Source of the DNA: DATBFG01 sp036558645
GTDB lineage: Bacteria; Acidobacteriota; Terriglobia; Terriglobales; Acidobacteriaceae
Assembly: GCA_036558645.1 (NCBI GenBank)
Contig: DATBFG010000028.1
Location: 34,956-98,955 of the forward strand
Direction of reading: 5' to 3'
Length of the DNA stretch: 64,000 bases
The position numbers and the translations under genes were made by a program. Under the pieces are notes generated by a model. That model had not been told where the DNA came from and ran no database searches. It was given only the letters and a program-made list of their open reading frames with translations. Shown piece by piece: positions 41,221 through 49,896 of the stretch; position 1 is the first letter of the stretch; the number at the start of each line of letters is the position of its first letter.

Positions 41221-42689
41221 CGACAGCGGCAAGCACCTCCAAAAATCCTCTGCATCTCCGCGATCGCATGAAGATTCCACGGCAGCACATGCTCGAACAG
41301 GAACCAGAAGTTCGCGCTCATAATTTCACTGAGGTAAACCTTGGATACTCTCCCGAACTCGCGCGCCAGGAAGCGTTGCGCTGCCTGGAGTGCGCCAAGG
41401 CTACCTGCTCTGAAAACTGTCCCGTGGGGGTTAAGATTCCGGAATTTGTCTCGCTGATCGTGGCTGGCGATTACCTGGCAGCTGCAGCAAAGATTCGCGA
41501 GGACAACGTTCTGCCGGCCATCACTGGCCGCGTTTGCCCGCAAGAAGATCATTGCGAGGGCCACTGCAAGCTTTGCAAAAAAGCCGATTCGCTTGGCATC
41601 GGGTACCTAGAACGCTTTGTCGCCGACTACGAACAGAAGCATCTCGACAAATCGACGATCATCAAGGCTCCAGCGACCGGAAAGAAGGTTGCCATCGTCG
41701 GCAGCGGACCCTCGGGGCTTACAGCTGCGGGGGATCTCATCCAGAAAGGCCATGCAGTTCATGTGTTTGAAGCACTGCACGAAATCGGTGGAGTGCTCGT
41801 CTATGGCATTCCCGAGTTCCGCCTCCCGAAGCAAATCATTCGCGAACAGGTGGACTACATGCGGGCCATGGGAGTCGAATTCGAGACCAACGTGGTTGTC
41901 GGTAGAACCGTCACGATTGATGAACTGATGGAAGAGGAAGGCTACGACGCCGTATTCATCGGAACCGGGGCTGGCTTACCTCACTTTATGGGTATCCCGG
42001 GAGAGCACTTCAACGGAGTCTACTCTGCCAACGAATTTCTCACTCGCATCAACCTCATGCATGCATATGAATTTCCGAAATATGACGAACCCATCGTGGA
42101 TTTCCGCGGAAAGGATGTCGCTGTCATTGGCGGTGGAAATACAGCGCTCGATGCGATTCGCTCCGCACTCCGGCTTGGGGCACGCAAGGCATACGTGATC
42201 TACCGGCGGAGCGAAGCCGAGCTTCCAGCGCGAGCGGAAGAAGTCAAGCATGCGCGGCAGGAGGGCATCGAGTTTCAGATGCTCACTGCCCCGATCGAAT
42301 TTCTGGATGACAAAGGCTGGCTACGCGCAGCGAAATGTATTCGCATGGAACTGGGCGAGCCAGACGCCTCCGGGCGGCGACGTCCAGTTCCTGTGAATGG
42401 CTCGGAGTTCGAGCTTCCGCTTGCCGTAGCCGTCATTGCCATAGGTACCAGCGCGAATCCGATCATTCAGAGCACGACTCCGGGTCTTGACACCAACAAT
42501 CGTGGCTATATCAGCGCCGACTCCGGCACTCAGCGCACATCTCGCAGAGGCGTTTTCGCGGGGGGAGACATTGTCACCGGCACCGCCACGGTAATCCTGG
42601 CCATGGGAGCGGGCCGCCGGGCTGCGAAATCAATCCATGAATACCTAACGACCGATGAATGGCAACCAGCCAATGAAACCGCCACGTAG
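41217..42689 (+). CDS. NfnB/GltD-like FAD-NADPH oxidoreductase subunit
   Basis: The 490-residue protein has two 4Fe-4S clusters at the N-terminus (cysteines in CLECAKATCSENCPVG and GRVCPQEDHCEGHCKLCKK). An FAD-binding domain follows with VAIVGSGPSGLTAAGDL, then an NADPH-binding domain with DVAVIGGGNTALDAIRSA, and the closing motif GVFAGGDIVTGTATVILAMGAG. It matches the large subunit of NfnAB, and also the small subunit of glutamate synthase. The stand-alone pair with the SudB-like gene, without gltB, favours Nfn or sulfide-dehydrogenase function. It overlaps the previous gene by 4 nt. Confidence 0.9.
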   Translation: MTTAASTSKNPLHLRDRMKIPRQHMLEQEPEVRAHNFTEVNLGYSPELARQEALRCLECAKATCSENCPVGVKIPEFVSLIVAGDYLAAAAKIREDNVLPAITGRVCPQEDHCEGHCKLCKKADSLGIGYLERFVADYEQKHLDKSTIIKAPATGKKVAIVGSGPSGLTAAGDLIQKGHAVHVFEALHEIGGVLVYGIPEFRLPKQIIREQVDYMRAMGVEFETNVVVGRTVTIDELMEEEGYDAVFIGTGAGLPHFMGIPGEHFNGVYSANEFLTRINLMHAYEFPKYDEPIVDFRGKDVAVIGGGNTALDAIRSALRLGARKAYVIYRRSEAELPARAEEVKHARQEGIEFQMLTAPIEFLDDKGWLRAAKCIRMELGEPDASGRRRPVPVNGSEFELPLAVAVIAIGTSANPIIQSTTPGLDTNNRGYISADSGTQRTSRRGVFAGGDIVTGTATVILAMGAGRRAAKSIHEYLTTDEWQPANETAT

Positions 42690-42700
42690 CCGTCTGCATT

Positions 42701-42714
42701 GTGAGGTACCTCAC
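42701..42714. promoter_or_regulatory. 14-bp perfect palindrome before the first small cysteine ORF
   Basis: GTGAGGTACCTCAC is a perfect palindrome ending one base before ATG 42715. It contains GAGG, the only candidate ribosome binding site, so a protein bound here, or a GTGAG/CTCAC stem with GTAC loop, could hide it. Confidence 0.4.
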
Positions 42715-42831
42715 ATGAGCAAGTGCTATGGGTCACTGCCCGATGGCAGCAAGGGGACTGTAATCGAAGTTGGCGCCAGCAATGGCTGCCCGAAAGCAAA
42801 ACCGGACGTGGAGTGCGGCGATGAAAAATGA
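42715..42831 (+). CDS. Short cysteine-containing ORF, 38 residues
   Basis: ATG 42715 opens a frame encoding MSKCYGSLPDGSKGTVIEVG and ending VECGDEK, with three cysteines (4, 25, 34). It is too short for any fold I recognise and begins 25 nt after the NfnB-like stop. It overlaps the next ORF by 11 nt. The ORF could be a small metal-binding or regulatory peptide; it may also be chance. Confidence 0.35.
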   Translation: MSKCYGSLPDGSKGTVIEVGASNGCPKAKPDVECGDEK

Positions 42832-43069
42832 AGATCTCCTCAAATGCCCACTGCTTCAGGGGCTCGACGCAATGCATCGGGCGGAACTGCTGGGTCTGAT
42901 CAACGACAGCAGCCTGCGGGAAAGGCTGGACTGTTGCCTTGGGCGGCTGGCAGACGAGAAACATGAAACCGAGCCTTGTACGAAAGAGCCGCACAAAAGC
43001 GGTTACCAGGATGAAGGTCCGCACTGGAATCCTGGCACAAAGCTCTGGCCTGCCGGAGCCAAGGAATAG
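42821..43069 (+). CDS. Small cysteine-containing protein, 82 residues
   Basis: From ATG 42821 the frame encodes MKNEDLLKCPLLQGLDAMHR, followed by AELLGLINDSSLRERLDCCL and a polar C-terminal part with a further Cys (EPCTKEPHKSGYQDEGP). GGAG lies 9 nt before the ATG. It overlaps the 38-residue ORF by 11 nt and precedes the zinc-ribbon-like gene by 35 nt. The first 45 residues look helical. I recognise no family, but placement in a run with the Nfn genes supports it. Confidence 0.5.
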   Translation: MKNEDLLKCPLLQGLDAMHRAELLGLINDSSLRERLDCCLGRLADEKHETEPCTKEPHKSGYQDEGPHWNPGTKLWPAGAKE

Positions 43070-43104
43070 GACCCTGGCAAGTGCCAGGCTCGCGGAGGTG
43101 CGAC

Positions 43105-43392
43105 ATGCGCAGCAAGATGACGTTCGCCAGCTTCGACCCATTGTTTCGGGATACTCCGCTGGAGTGCGATGACTGTTCCAGTCCGCCGGCTTTTCATTAC
43201 GAACTCTTCTGCGAGGCCGAGGAGCAGGAACCCGAGACCGGATTTTGCTGCATGTCTTGCGCTCCGCAGCTGCTGAGAAAGTTAGCTGGGCTCGAATATC
43301 AGGCCTGGCGTGAAGAGGAAGCCGCTTTGAAAAAGGAAGGCCTTGACGCTAGCGAACTCCATGATTGGAGAGTGGCGGCTTTCCATCGGTAG
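43105..43392 (+). CDS. Zinc-ribbon-like small protein, 95 residues
   Basis: From ATG 43105 (GGAGG six bases upstream) the product starts MRSKMTFASFDPLFRDTPLE. Two cysteine knuckles, CDDC (about residues 21-24) and FCCMSC (about 48-52), are spaced like a four-cysteine zinc or iron site. A C-terminal helix (LLRKLAGLEYQAWREEEAAL) follows. It may be a small metalloprotein linked to the upstream redox genes. A terminator follows immediately. Confidence 0.62.
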   Translation: MRSKMTFASFDPLFRDTPLECDDCSSPPAFHYELFCEAEEQEPETGFCCMSCAPQLLRKLAGLEYQAWREEEAALKKEGLDASELHDWRVAAFHR

Positions 43393-43426
43393 ACATTTGC
43401 TCTTGTAACAACTGGAACCCAAACAC

Positions 43427-43463
43427 CGCGGAGATCGCAGCTTATATCTCCGCGCCTTTTTTT
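43427..43463 (+). terminator. Rho-independent terminator after the zinc-ribbon-like gene
   Basis: CGCGGAGAT (43427-43435) pairs with ATCTCCGCG (43446-43454) across a 10-nt loop, and CC plus seven Ts follow (43457-43463). It ends the operon beginning with the NfnA-like gene. Confidence 0.85.
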
Positions 43464-43476
43464 ATTCTCTCAAAAA

Positions 43477-44550
43477 CTACTGTTTCACCTTCGGCAAAAC
43501 CAACACCCTTGCCGTCACGTGTTGTGATCCTTCCATTCCCCCCGCAATCACCAGCCCTTGCGAAGCAACGATCAGGCCCTGATGATCCATGGTCGGATTG
43601 GGTGTGTGTTCGTTAATGGTTTCCCACTTTCCGCTCTTTACGTTGAAAGCAAAGGTCATTGCCGAGGGCTCGGAAGGTTTTCCGTCGTAGCCAATGCCGT
43701 TGTAGTTGTATGGATTGTCAGTGCCCCCGGAAAAATAAACGCGATCGTCTTTCTCCGAACCGCCAGCGGCAATGCGATAACGAGCATTCCCGGGATGATT
43801 CTGCAACTTTGTCCATTGGATCTTGGCTGGGTCATGGTGATCAATCTTTCCCATCCAGCACTCGTCCGACGAGACAAATCTAGGCTGATCTCCCGCAGGA
43901 TTTCGTTTGGCACCATCAACATAAATAATCGTGTCGTTGGCGATGCCACCCGCGTGACCAAAGACCGGCGTGCCCGGAATGGGCGTGCCCTGCAACCAGC
44001 GGTTCTTTTCAGCGTCATATACCTGAACGCTGCGAACAGCTTCCGTCTTAGACCAGCCACCGATCAGGTAGATGTATCGATCGCGAGTCGCGCCAATAAC
44101 GAAATCATCGACAGGAACTGGAATATCGGCTCCGCGAAACCAGCGTTCGCTCACCGGATCGTACGCATTCACATCGGGTACTGTGGTCTCATGTCCTTGC
44201 GCATCGACGACATAGCCTCCAAACAGGAAGGCGTGATCCCGGATGGCAACGGCACCGGCAGCAATTCGGCCCGCCGTACCTGGCACGGGTCGAATTTCGG
44301 TCCATTTGCCAGATTCCATATCGAGAACGTAAGCGGCGTTGGTTATCGAGTCCCAAGTCTTCTTGGACCCAATCCCCATGAGAGAAAAGCCGACCAGACG
44401 CCCCCGGGTTTTCAGCAGTGCGACGGCATTGTTGGAGACAGATGCCGGCAGTTGCTCGGGCTTCCAATCGGCTGCTAACAACGCAATCGTTGCCGCAATC
44501 AACACAAAGAGAGCTGCGAAGACGGACTTACAGACGCGAGACATTGGCAT
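43477..44550 (-). CDS. Secreted kelch-repeat protein
   Basis: The 357-residue product has a signal peptide (about 1-27, with VFAALFVLIAATIALLAAD) and about five kelch repeats, each a beta-propeller blade with a glycine pair and Tyr/Trp: AFLFGGYV, YIYLIGGWS, RVYFSGGT, LVIAGGM. The pattern VYDAEKNRWLQGTPIPG and MESGKWTEIRPVPG is also typical. Such proteins include NanM-type epimerases and general binding propellers; no catalytic residue set is evident. The start ATG 44550 could equally be ATG 44544. Confidence 0.85.
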   Translation of the reverse strand: MPMSRVCKSVFAALFVLIAATIALLAADWKPEQLPASVSNNAVALLKTRGRLVGFSLMGIGSKKTWDSITNAAYVLDMESGKWTEIRPVPGTAGRIAAGAVAIRDHAFLFGGYVVDAQGHETTVPDVNAYDPVSERWFRGADIPVPVDDFVIGATRDRYIYLIGGWSKTEAVRSVQVYDAEKNRWLQGTPIPGTPVFGHAGGIANDTIIYVDGAKRNPAGDQPRFVSSDECWMGKIDHHDPAKIQWTKLQNHPGNARYRIAAGGSEKDDRVYFSGGTDNPYNYNGIGYDGKPSEPSAMTFAFNVKSGKWETINEHTPNPTMDHQGLIVASQGLVIAGGMEGSQHVTARVLVLPKVKQ

Positions 44551-44608
44551 GGGCTATATGATCAAAATATCACGCAACAGGCTGGAATAAGGGGACCAAC
44601 GCTGCAAA

Positions 44609-45538
44609 TCACTGCAGCGGAGATGCAGGCGATGTTTCTGGAGTCAAGGCGGCAGGTCCGGCCGCTGTAGCTTCCACCGGTGCCGGCTCCGAGATACGCA
44701 TCTCTGCATAACGCTCGTACCACAAGGTCTCATTTGCGCGCTGCCACAACCGCGTGCCCAGCCAGAATGCAAGCAACACTTCGAACAGAAAAAAGGTAGT
44801 ACCCGTACGCTGGAAAGGAAGATGGAGCCACATCCACCATGTAGCGCTCAAACCGATCCAGGCGAGAGCACTAATTCGAAAATAAATCCAGAACAACGAT
44901 CCAAGATTTTGTCGAGTAAGCCGAAATGCACTTATCAGGCTTCGACGCATAGAACGTTCGTTTTCCGCGACAGCGTAAACCTGGGCCATATCGAACCACA
45001 GGCGAATGGCCATCAACAGCAATAGCACCAAGAGCATTCCCGCAACTTCTACCCAGAATCCCAGCATCTCCGGCCCGGCGTCCTCTGCTAATTTGTCCGA
45101 CCACTGGTAGACGCCCGACGCGAAAAGAAACACCGGAGCGAGAACGATCAACAAGAACACGCACAAGCGAAGCCATCTCCAGAAGTACATTCCACAAGCG
45201 TGAAAGAACTCAGCAGTAGGAAGCTTGCGATCCGTGCGATAGGTCTCGAGAATTCCTCCGCACAAGAACATCGCGAATGCAAAAAAGATCAGCGAGTACC
45301 ACAAGCTATCAGCGGTCTTCGACCAAAACCCGACATCTGGATTCGAGGCAAGTTCGACAAATGCGGCGAGGTCGAATCCTTCGATCAGGCGGTGCGATTG
45401 GAGACTGTGGTCGGCGACTTTACTCACGCGGCTTGCCATCGGCAAGGCCGAAAACAACGCTAGGGCAAAATTCGCCACGAACATCCACCACAGGACTCGC
45501 TGATGCCGCCATACGAGTTTTGCCCCTCGCCGTATCAT
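44609..45538 (-). CDS. Unknown integral membrane protein
   Basis: The product (309 residues from ATG 45538; an in-frame TTG at 45550 is the alternative) has about six membrane segments, for example about 13-33, 75-95, 120-142, 165-185, 222-245 and 255-272. Charged patches between them (RTDRKLPTAEFF; AENERSMRRSLIS) point to a cytoplasmic face. The C-terminal tail is Ala/Pro/Glu-rich. I do not recognise a family. It lies just beyond the 3' end of the M1 peptidase gene on the same strand, 25 nt apart, so the two may share a transcript. Confidence 0.72.
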   Translation of the reverse strand: MIRRGAKLVWRHQRVLWWMFVANFALALFSALPMASRVSKVADHSLQSHRLIEGFDLAAFVELASNPDVGFWSKTADSLWYSLIFFAFAMFLCGGILETYRTDRKLPTAEFFHACGMYFWRWLRLCVFLLIVLAPVFLFASGVYQWSDKLAEDAGPEMLGFWVEVAGMLLVLLLLMAIRLWFDMAQVYAVAENERSMRRSLISAFRLTRQNLGSLFWIYFRISALAWIGLSATWWMWLHLPFQRTGTTFFLFEVLLAFWLGTRLWQRANETLWYERYAEMRISEPAPVEATAAGPAALTPETSPASPLQ

Positions 45539-45562
45539 TGTTCGAGCCAAGAAATTTTCACT

Positions 45563-47491
45563 CTAAACCAGCCACGCCAGACACTGTGCCAACAACTGGG
45601 TAAAGAACAGCCAATACGTCATCAGCTTCGACCTCGCACCTTTGCCGATGTCTTCTTGCGCGTAACTATTATTGAAGAAATCCTTATCGAGCCACACCGC
45701 ATGTTCAGGGTCAACCTCTGCAGAGATCACCTTGGCCTTTTTTTGATAGGTGTAGCGTACCCAACGGTCTTGCCCATCCCAGTGTTCGCGAACTTGCCCG
45801 CCGTCATCGAACTTGATCAAAACATCGACCGGGAAAATGAAATCGCCTTTGCGATGCGCCAGTACCTCTGATCGATAAACGGTCTTTCCCTTCTCCTCTT
45901 TTGCTGAGTTTTTTTGGTACCAGTCCACGCGGTCGGAGCGTACTCGGGAAATTTCATAATCCAGCACTTTGGTTCCGAAGACCGCCTGGTCGTAGTACCA
46001 GCGCAAGTTTTGGCCGGAAACTTCTTCCACCGTTTTCAGAAAATCCTCGCCCGTGGGGTGCTTGAAGCGGTACCGCTCGAAATACGTACGCAGGGCGCGC
46101 TGCATCGTCTCTTCTCCGACTATTTTTTCGAGCGTCGTCAGCACGGTAGCGGTCTTGCCATAAGTAATATCTCCGTACGAACCAAAGCTCATGTAGTTGT
46201 AGGCGGCTTTGGCCATGGGATCTTTGTCGGCGGCACCGCGATACTGATAGCGCTCCAAATCATGCATCCCAATTGTTCCGCCTGCGAGATCCGCGAATGC
46301 GTGCGGCCCATACAGCTTGGTCATGATCTTGCCCTCGGTGTAGCTGTTGATTCCCTCATCCAGCCAAGCCTCTTCAAATTCGTTGGTGGCCACCATGCCA
46401 TACCAGTACTGGTGGGCGAACTCGTGCTCCACGACATCTTCGGGCAACCGTAGTCCCTTAGGGACGTACCATGCCGTCTCGGCCGTGAACAGTTGCGGAT
46501 ACTCCATTCCGGCGGCTCGATCACCGCCATGCGGCGGGTCCACAACCGTGATCTGCTTGTATGGATACGGGCCATACCAGCGATCGAACAGGTCCATCGT
46601 GCCCTTGAGCGCCTGCATATAACGCGGAGCGCTGTTCATGTGTCCGGGCTGCATGAGCATGCGAATCTTCACCGCTCCCATGCTGCCGGTGAATGAATCC
46701 TCCACTACGCGATAGCCCGGTTGAGCTGTCCACGCAAAATCGTGGATATCTTCGCCGTGAAAAGTGAGCGTCTTTGTCCCATCCGCGTTATTCACGCTGG
46801 AGAGTTCTTCTCCGCTCGCACCTACAATTTCATTCTGCGGAAGCGTCAACCTAACATCAAAAGTTCCGAAATCGGCGAAGAATTCCGTGCTGGAGTGGAA
46901 TTGGTGACAGTTCCATTTGCCGTGCCACCAAACACCAGCCTTGGGGAACCACTGCGCACCCATGATGAAGTCACGCTTATACCCAGTTCGCGCAAAAACT
47001 TCCCCAAAGTAATCCACGAACGCAATCTTGAACTCCACCGATTCGCCCGGAGGGATTGTGTGCGGAAGCTTGACCTCGAATACGGTGCGATCGTCTGGAT
47101 TGCCATCATCGGGAGCAATGAACCGCATTTGGCTCGTGAGGTCGCCGATCCCGACAACCTCCAATGACTCTATCTTGATCGAAGCAGCGTACTTGTCCTT
47201 CCATTCGAAATCGGACGAATCGCGCCGCACTTCGCGCATGAAAGTTGATGTTGGCTGGAATGCATTCAGATAAAGATGAAATGGAAAGGTGTCCAACGGT
47301 TGGCCGGTCAGGTTGCGATACGTCAGAGTCTCCGAGCCCTTGAGGACAAACTTCTGGGCATCGAAACGTGCGTCGATCTGGTAACCCACCACGCGTTCCG
47401 AGAGCGGCTTACCGGGCGAGGTAGTCTGCGCCGTGGCAGGCGCTAGCCCAACGGCAAAAACCGCAAGCACCAGGAGTGCAAATTTTCCCAT
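45563..47491 (-). CDS. M1-family aminopeptidase, exported
   Basis: The 642-residue protein has a signal peptide (ending near ATAQ) and an M1 aminopeptidase catalytic domain. The zinc site is HEFAH at residues 356-360, with the third ligand Glu379 in EEAWLDEGIN, giving the standard 18-residue spacing. The substrate-binding GxMEN motif is replaced by AAGMEYP (about residue 330). Beta-sandwich domains lie before and after. Family members remove N-terminal residues from peptides, and this one probably acts in the periplasm. A longer frame upstream is open, but ATG 47491 starts a clean signal peptide. Confidence 0.92.
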   Translation of the reverse strand: MGKFALLVLAVFAVGLAPATAQTTSPGKPLSERVVGYQIDARFDAQKFVLKGSETLTYRNLTGQPLDTFPFHLYLNAFQPTSTFMREVRRDSSDFEWKDKYAASIKIESLEVVGIGDLTSQMRFIAPDDGNPDDRTVFEVKLPHTIPPGESVEFKIAFVDYFGEVFARTGYKRDFIMGAQWFPKAGVWWHGKWNCHQFHSSTEFFADFGTFDVRLTLPQNEIVGASGEELSSVNNADGTKTLTFHGEDIHDFAWTAQPGYRVVEDSFTGSMGAVKIRMLMQPGHMNSAPRYMQALKGTMDLFDRWYGPYPYKQITVVDPPHGGDRAAGMEYPQLFTAETAWYVPKGLRLPEDVVEHEFAHQYWYGMVATNEFEEAWLDEGINSYTEGKIMTKLYGPHAFADLAGGTIGMHDLERYQYRGAADKDPMAKAAYNYMSFGSYGDITYGKTATVLTTLEKIVGEETMQRALRTYFERYRFKHPTGEDFLKTVEEVSGQNLRWYYDQAVFGTKVLDYEISRVRSDRVDWYQKNSAKEEKGKTVYRSEVLAHRKGDFIFPVDVLIKFDDGGQVREHWDGQDRWVRYTYQKKAKVISAEVDPEHAVWLDKDFFNNSYAQEDIGKGARSKLMTYWLFFTQLLAQCLAWLV

Positions 47492-47583
47492 ATTTGCGTT
47501 CGGGACTAAATGGCGAAGCTTACACCCGATAGGTGCCCCGGCGAAAGTGCTGCCTGTAGCACGCCATGGCATCAGCCGCCAAA

Positions 47584-48048
47584 TTACTTCACAAAAGATT
47601 GCCGTACAGCATGAATAAAATCGGTATAAGGCGGCGTGTGGCCCGCGGCGCGGAAGTCCGCTGCGATCTGGCCGCGGTGGTAGGTGCCGTGCATCGCAAC
47701 ATGTATCAATATGTCATCTATGCGGCTCTCCCAACTTTCGCCCTTACTGTTCTTATAGCCGATCGACAGGGCGAGGTCGGCCTCCGCAGCACAGGCAAAG
47801 TAATCTTTCCAGACCTCTGCCATCTCCTCGGACAAGACTGTACACTCCGCTAGAGTGAAGTCGGGCCACACCGGAAGCGACTGAGGCTGCAATGTGATGC
47901 GCTCCCACCACAACTTCTCTGCCGAAAGAACATGTGCGAGCCAACGCACCGAGCGCGGAAGAGATGTTGGCAACGCGGCGATTCCGGCAAGGATTTCGCG
48001 ATTTGCCCAGTCGTCGTAAACAAAAAGGCGGCGAACATAATCAAGCAT
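47584..48048 (-). CDS. DinB-family protein
   Basis: The 154-residue protein is a four-helix DinB/YfiT-like fold with three metal-binding histidines: the first in LAHVLSAEKLWWER, and a pair in ILIHVAMHGTYHRGQIAADFRAAG near the C-terminus. Many DinB proteins are thiol transferases (mycothiol or bacillithiol types), and this one may be a thiol-dependent detoxification enzyme. I chose ATG 48048, where homologous-looking sequence begins (MLDYVRRLFVYDDWANREIL), over a longer frame of unlikely composition. Confidence 0.88.
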   Translation of the reverse strand: MLDYVRRLFVYDDWANREILAGIAALPTSLPRSVRWLAHVLSAEKLWWERITLQPQSLPVWPDFTLAECTVLSEEMAEVWKDYFACAAEADLALSIGYKNSKGESWESRIDDILIHVAMHGTYHRGQIAADFRAAGHTPPYTDFIHAVRQSFVK

Positions 48049-48219
48049 AAGAAGTAGACGCTGTACGCCCTTCTTTGGATGCAACCAAGGACACTCTAGG
48101 TGTCGACACCGCACCCTAGGAAGGGGCAGCAAGCTCAGTACTTGCTGCGACAATGTCGCTACCTTAAGTCGCACTTGAAATTACATGAGACATACTAGGT
48201 CGATGCATCTCGCTAAAAA

Positions 48220-49896
48220 CTATTTCGCTTCTTCTCTGACTTGGTGATACTTATCAATCTGCAGTCCCGAAACTTGCTGGACGGACCCCGAGGGCCAACG
48301 GACTTCGACTGTTACTGCGTCAGGACGCGCTTGCCCCAGCCCAACCAGTGCCCGTTTGTCGTGCGATGAAAGATAGCTCGACCCGCCGGTAATCCATCGC
48401 ACCAGCTTCTGTTTGCCCACTGTAATTGTGATTTTGGCGCCAATTGCATCGCGGCTGCTCTTTGTGCCTTCGAGTTCGAGGCCCATCCAGTGATTACGCT
48501 GTCCCAGGTTGTTGCGGAGCAGCACGGGCTGCGAATTTAAGGAGGTGAAGATGATGTCGGAATCACCGTCATTGTCGAAATCACCGATCGCCAGGCCCCG
48601 TCCACTGTAGGTTGCCTTGAACGCAGCTCCGGCTTCCGCTTGCATGTCCTGAAAGACTCCTTGGCCGTTATTGTGAAGGAGCAGTGGACGCTCGCGGTAT
48701 TTCACGTCGTTGCGAGTGGATTCAATGACCTGGTTGATGTGTCCGTTCACGATCATTAGATCCATGTAGCCGTCGTTATCGTAGTCAAAGAACTTCACGC
48801 CCCATCCCACATAGGGCTTCGTGAATTTGGCCAATCCTGAGGCAACGGTTTTGTCCTGGTAGATACCTGAAGGCGAACCCAGAAGCAACGAGTGATACTG
48901 ATCGTTAAATGTGGTCATGACAAAGTCGGGCAGACCATCTCGATTGACGTCTGCCAGATCGATTCCCATGCCGGCCTTTGCAACCCCGTTTGAGTCGTAT
49001 GCAACCTCAGCATCCACCGCAGTGTCGCGGAATGTACCGTTGTGCTGGTTGATCAGCAAGAGGTTGGGCGAGGCATCGCGCGAAATAAACAGATCAGGCC
49101 AGCCGTCATCGTTGATGTCGGCCGAAACCACACCAAGTGCACGCCCAATAAACTTGTAGAGGCCCGATGCCTGACTTGCGTCGGCGAACGTGCCATTACC
49201 ATTATTGTGAAATAGCGTAAGCGGCATGCCCTGGTAAGCCACTTGCTCGCAGTAACTGCGCGTGCCATTCACTTCGCACTTGTTTGGATTTTCAAGAGAG
49301 AGAAAAACGTAGTTGGTGACTACGAGATCGAGGAGTCCATCACGATCGTAGTCGAACCATGCGGCACCGGCAGCCCACTTGTCAGCGTTCACAACACCGG
49401 CTTGCTTGCTAACATCCGTAAAAGTTCCGTTTCGATTGTTGTGAAACAGCATGCTTGCGGGGTATCCAGTAACGTACAAGTCGGGATAGCCATCATTGTC
49501 ATAGTCGCCGACAGCTACGCCCATTCCATATGACGAGATCCGATCCACCCCGGCACGCATCGCGACATCTTCGAACCTGCCATTGCCCAGATTGCGGTAA
49601 AGGGCATTCCGGACCGGAACAGTACTTTTGCCGCGAGGGGTTTCGCCACCATTCACCAAAAAGATATCCAGAAGGCCATCGCCATCGAAATCGAGGAGAG
49701 CGACTCCCCCACCCATAGTCTCAATGAGGAGACGGTCGGACGACTCGCCATCAAATTGACGCCATGTGACTCCCGCCTGCCGCGTGATGTCGGTGAAGAT
49801 TTCAGGCACAGACTCTGCTTGCATACTCACCGAGCAGACCAGAAGACTGAAGAGCACATAGGTTCTTGACACCCTGGACTGGAGAGCCGGAGTCAT
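48220..49896 (-). CDS. CRTAC1-type FG-GAP repeat protein, secreted
   Basis: The product (558 residues) has a signal peptide (about 1-27) and a beta-propeller of FG-GAP/VCBS repeats. Seven calcium-loop motifs are visible: DFDGDGLLD, DYDNDGYPD, DYDRDGLLD, DINDDGWPD, DVNRDGLPD, DYDNDGYMD and DFDNDGDSD. The C-terminal part (about 470-550) is an ASPIC/UnbV domain with GAKITITVGKQKLVRW and VEVRWPSGSVQQV. The ligand is unknown; it probably lies in the periplasm or on the surface. Its ATG overlaps the TPR gene stop (ATGA), so the two are translationally coupled. Confidence 0.92.
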   Translation of the reverse strand: MTPALQSRVSRTYVLFSLLVCSVSMQAESVPEIFTDITRQAGVTWRQFDGESSDRLLIETMGGGVALLDFDGDGLLDIFLVNGGETPRGKSTVPVRNALYRNLGNGRFEDVAMRAGVDRISSYGMGVAVGDYDNDGYPDLYVTGYPASMLFHNNRNGTFTDVSKQAGVVNADKWAAGAAWFDYDRDGLLDLVVTNYVFLSLENPNKCEVNGTRSYCEQVAYQGMPLTLFHNNGNGTFADASQASGLYKFIGRALGVVSADINDDGWPDLFISRDASPNLLLINQHNGTFRDTAVDAEVAYDSNGVAKAGMGIDLADVNRDGLPDFVMTTFNDQYHSLLLGSPSGIYQDKTVASGLAKFTKPYVGWGVKFFDYDNDGYMDLMIVNGHINQVIESTRNDVKYRERPLLLHNNGQGVFQDMQAEAGAAFKATYSGRGLAIGDFDNDGDSDIIFTSLNSQPVLLRNNLGQRNHWMGLELEGTKSSRDAIGAKITITVGKQKLVRWITGGSSYLSSHDKRALVGLGQARPDAVTVEVRWPSGSVQQVSGLQIDKYHQVREEAK

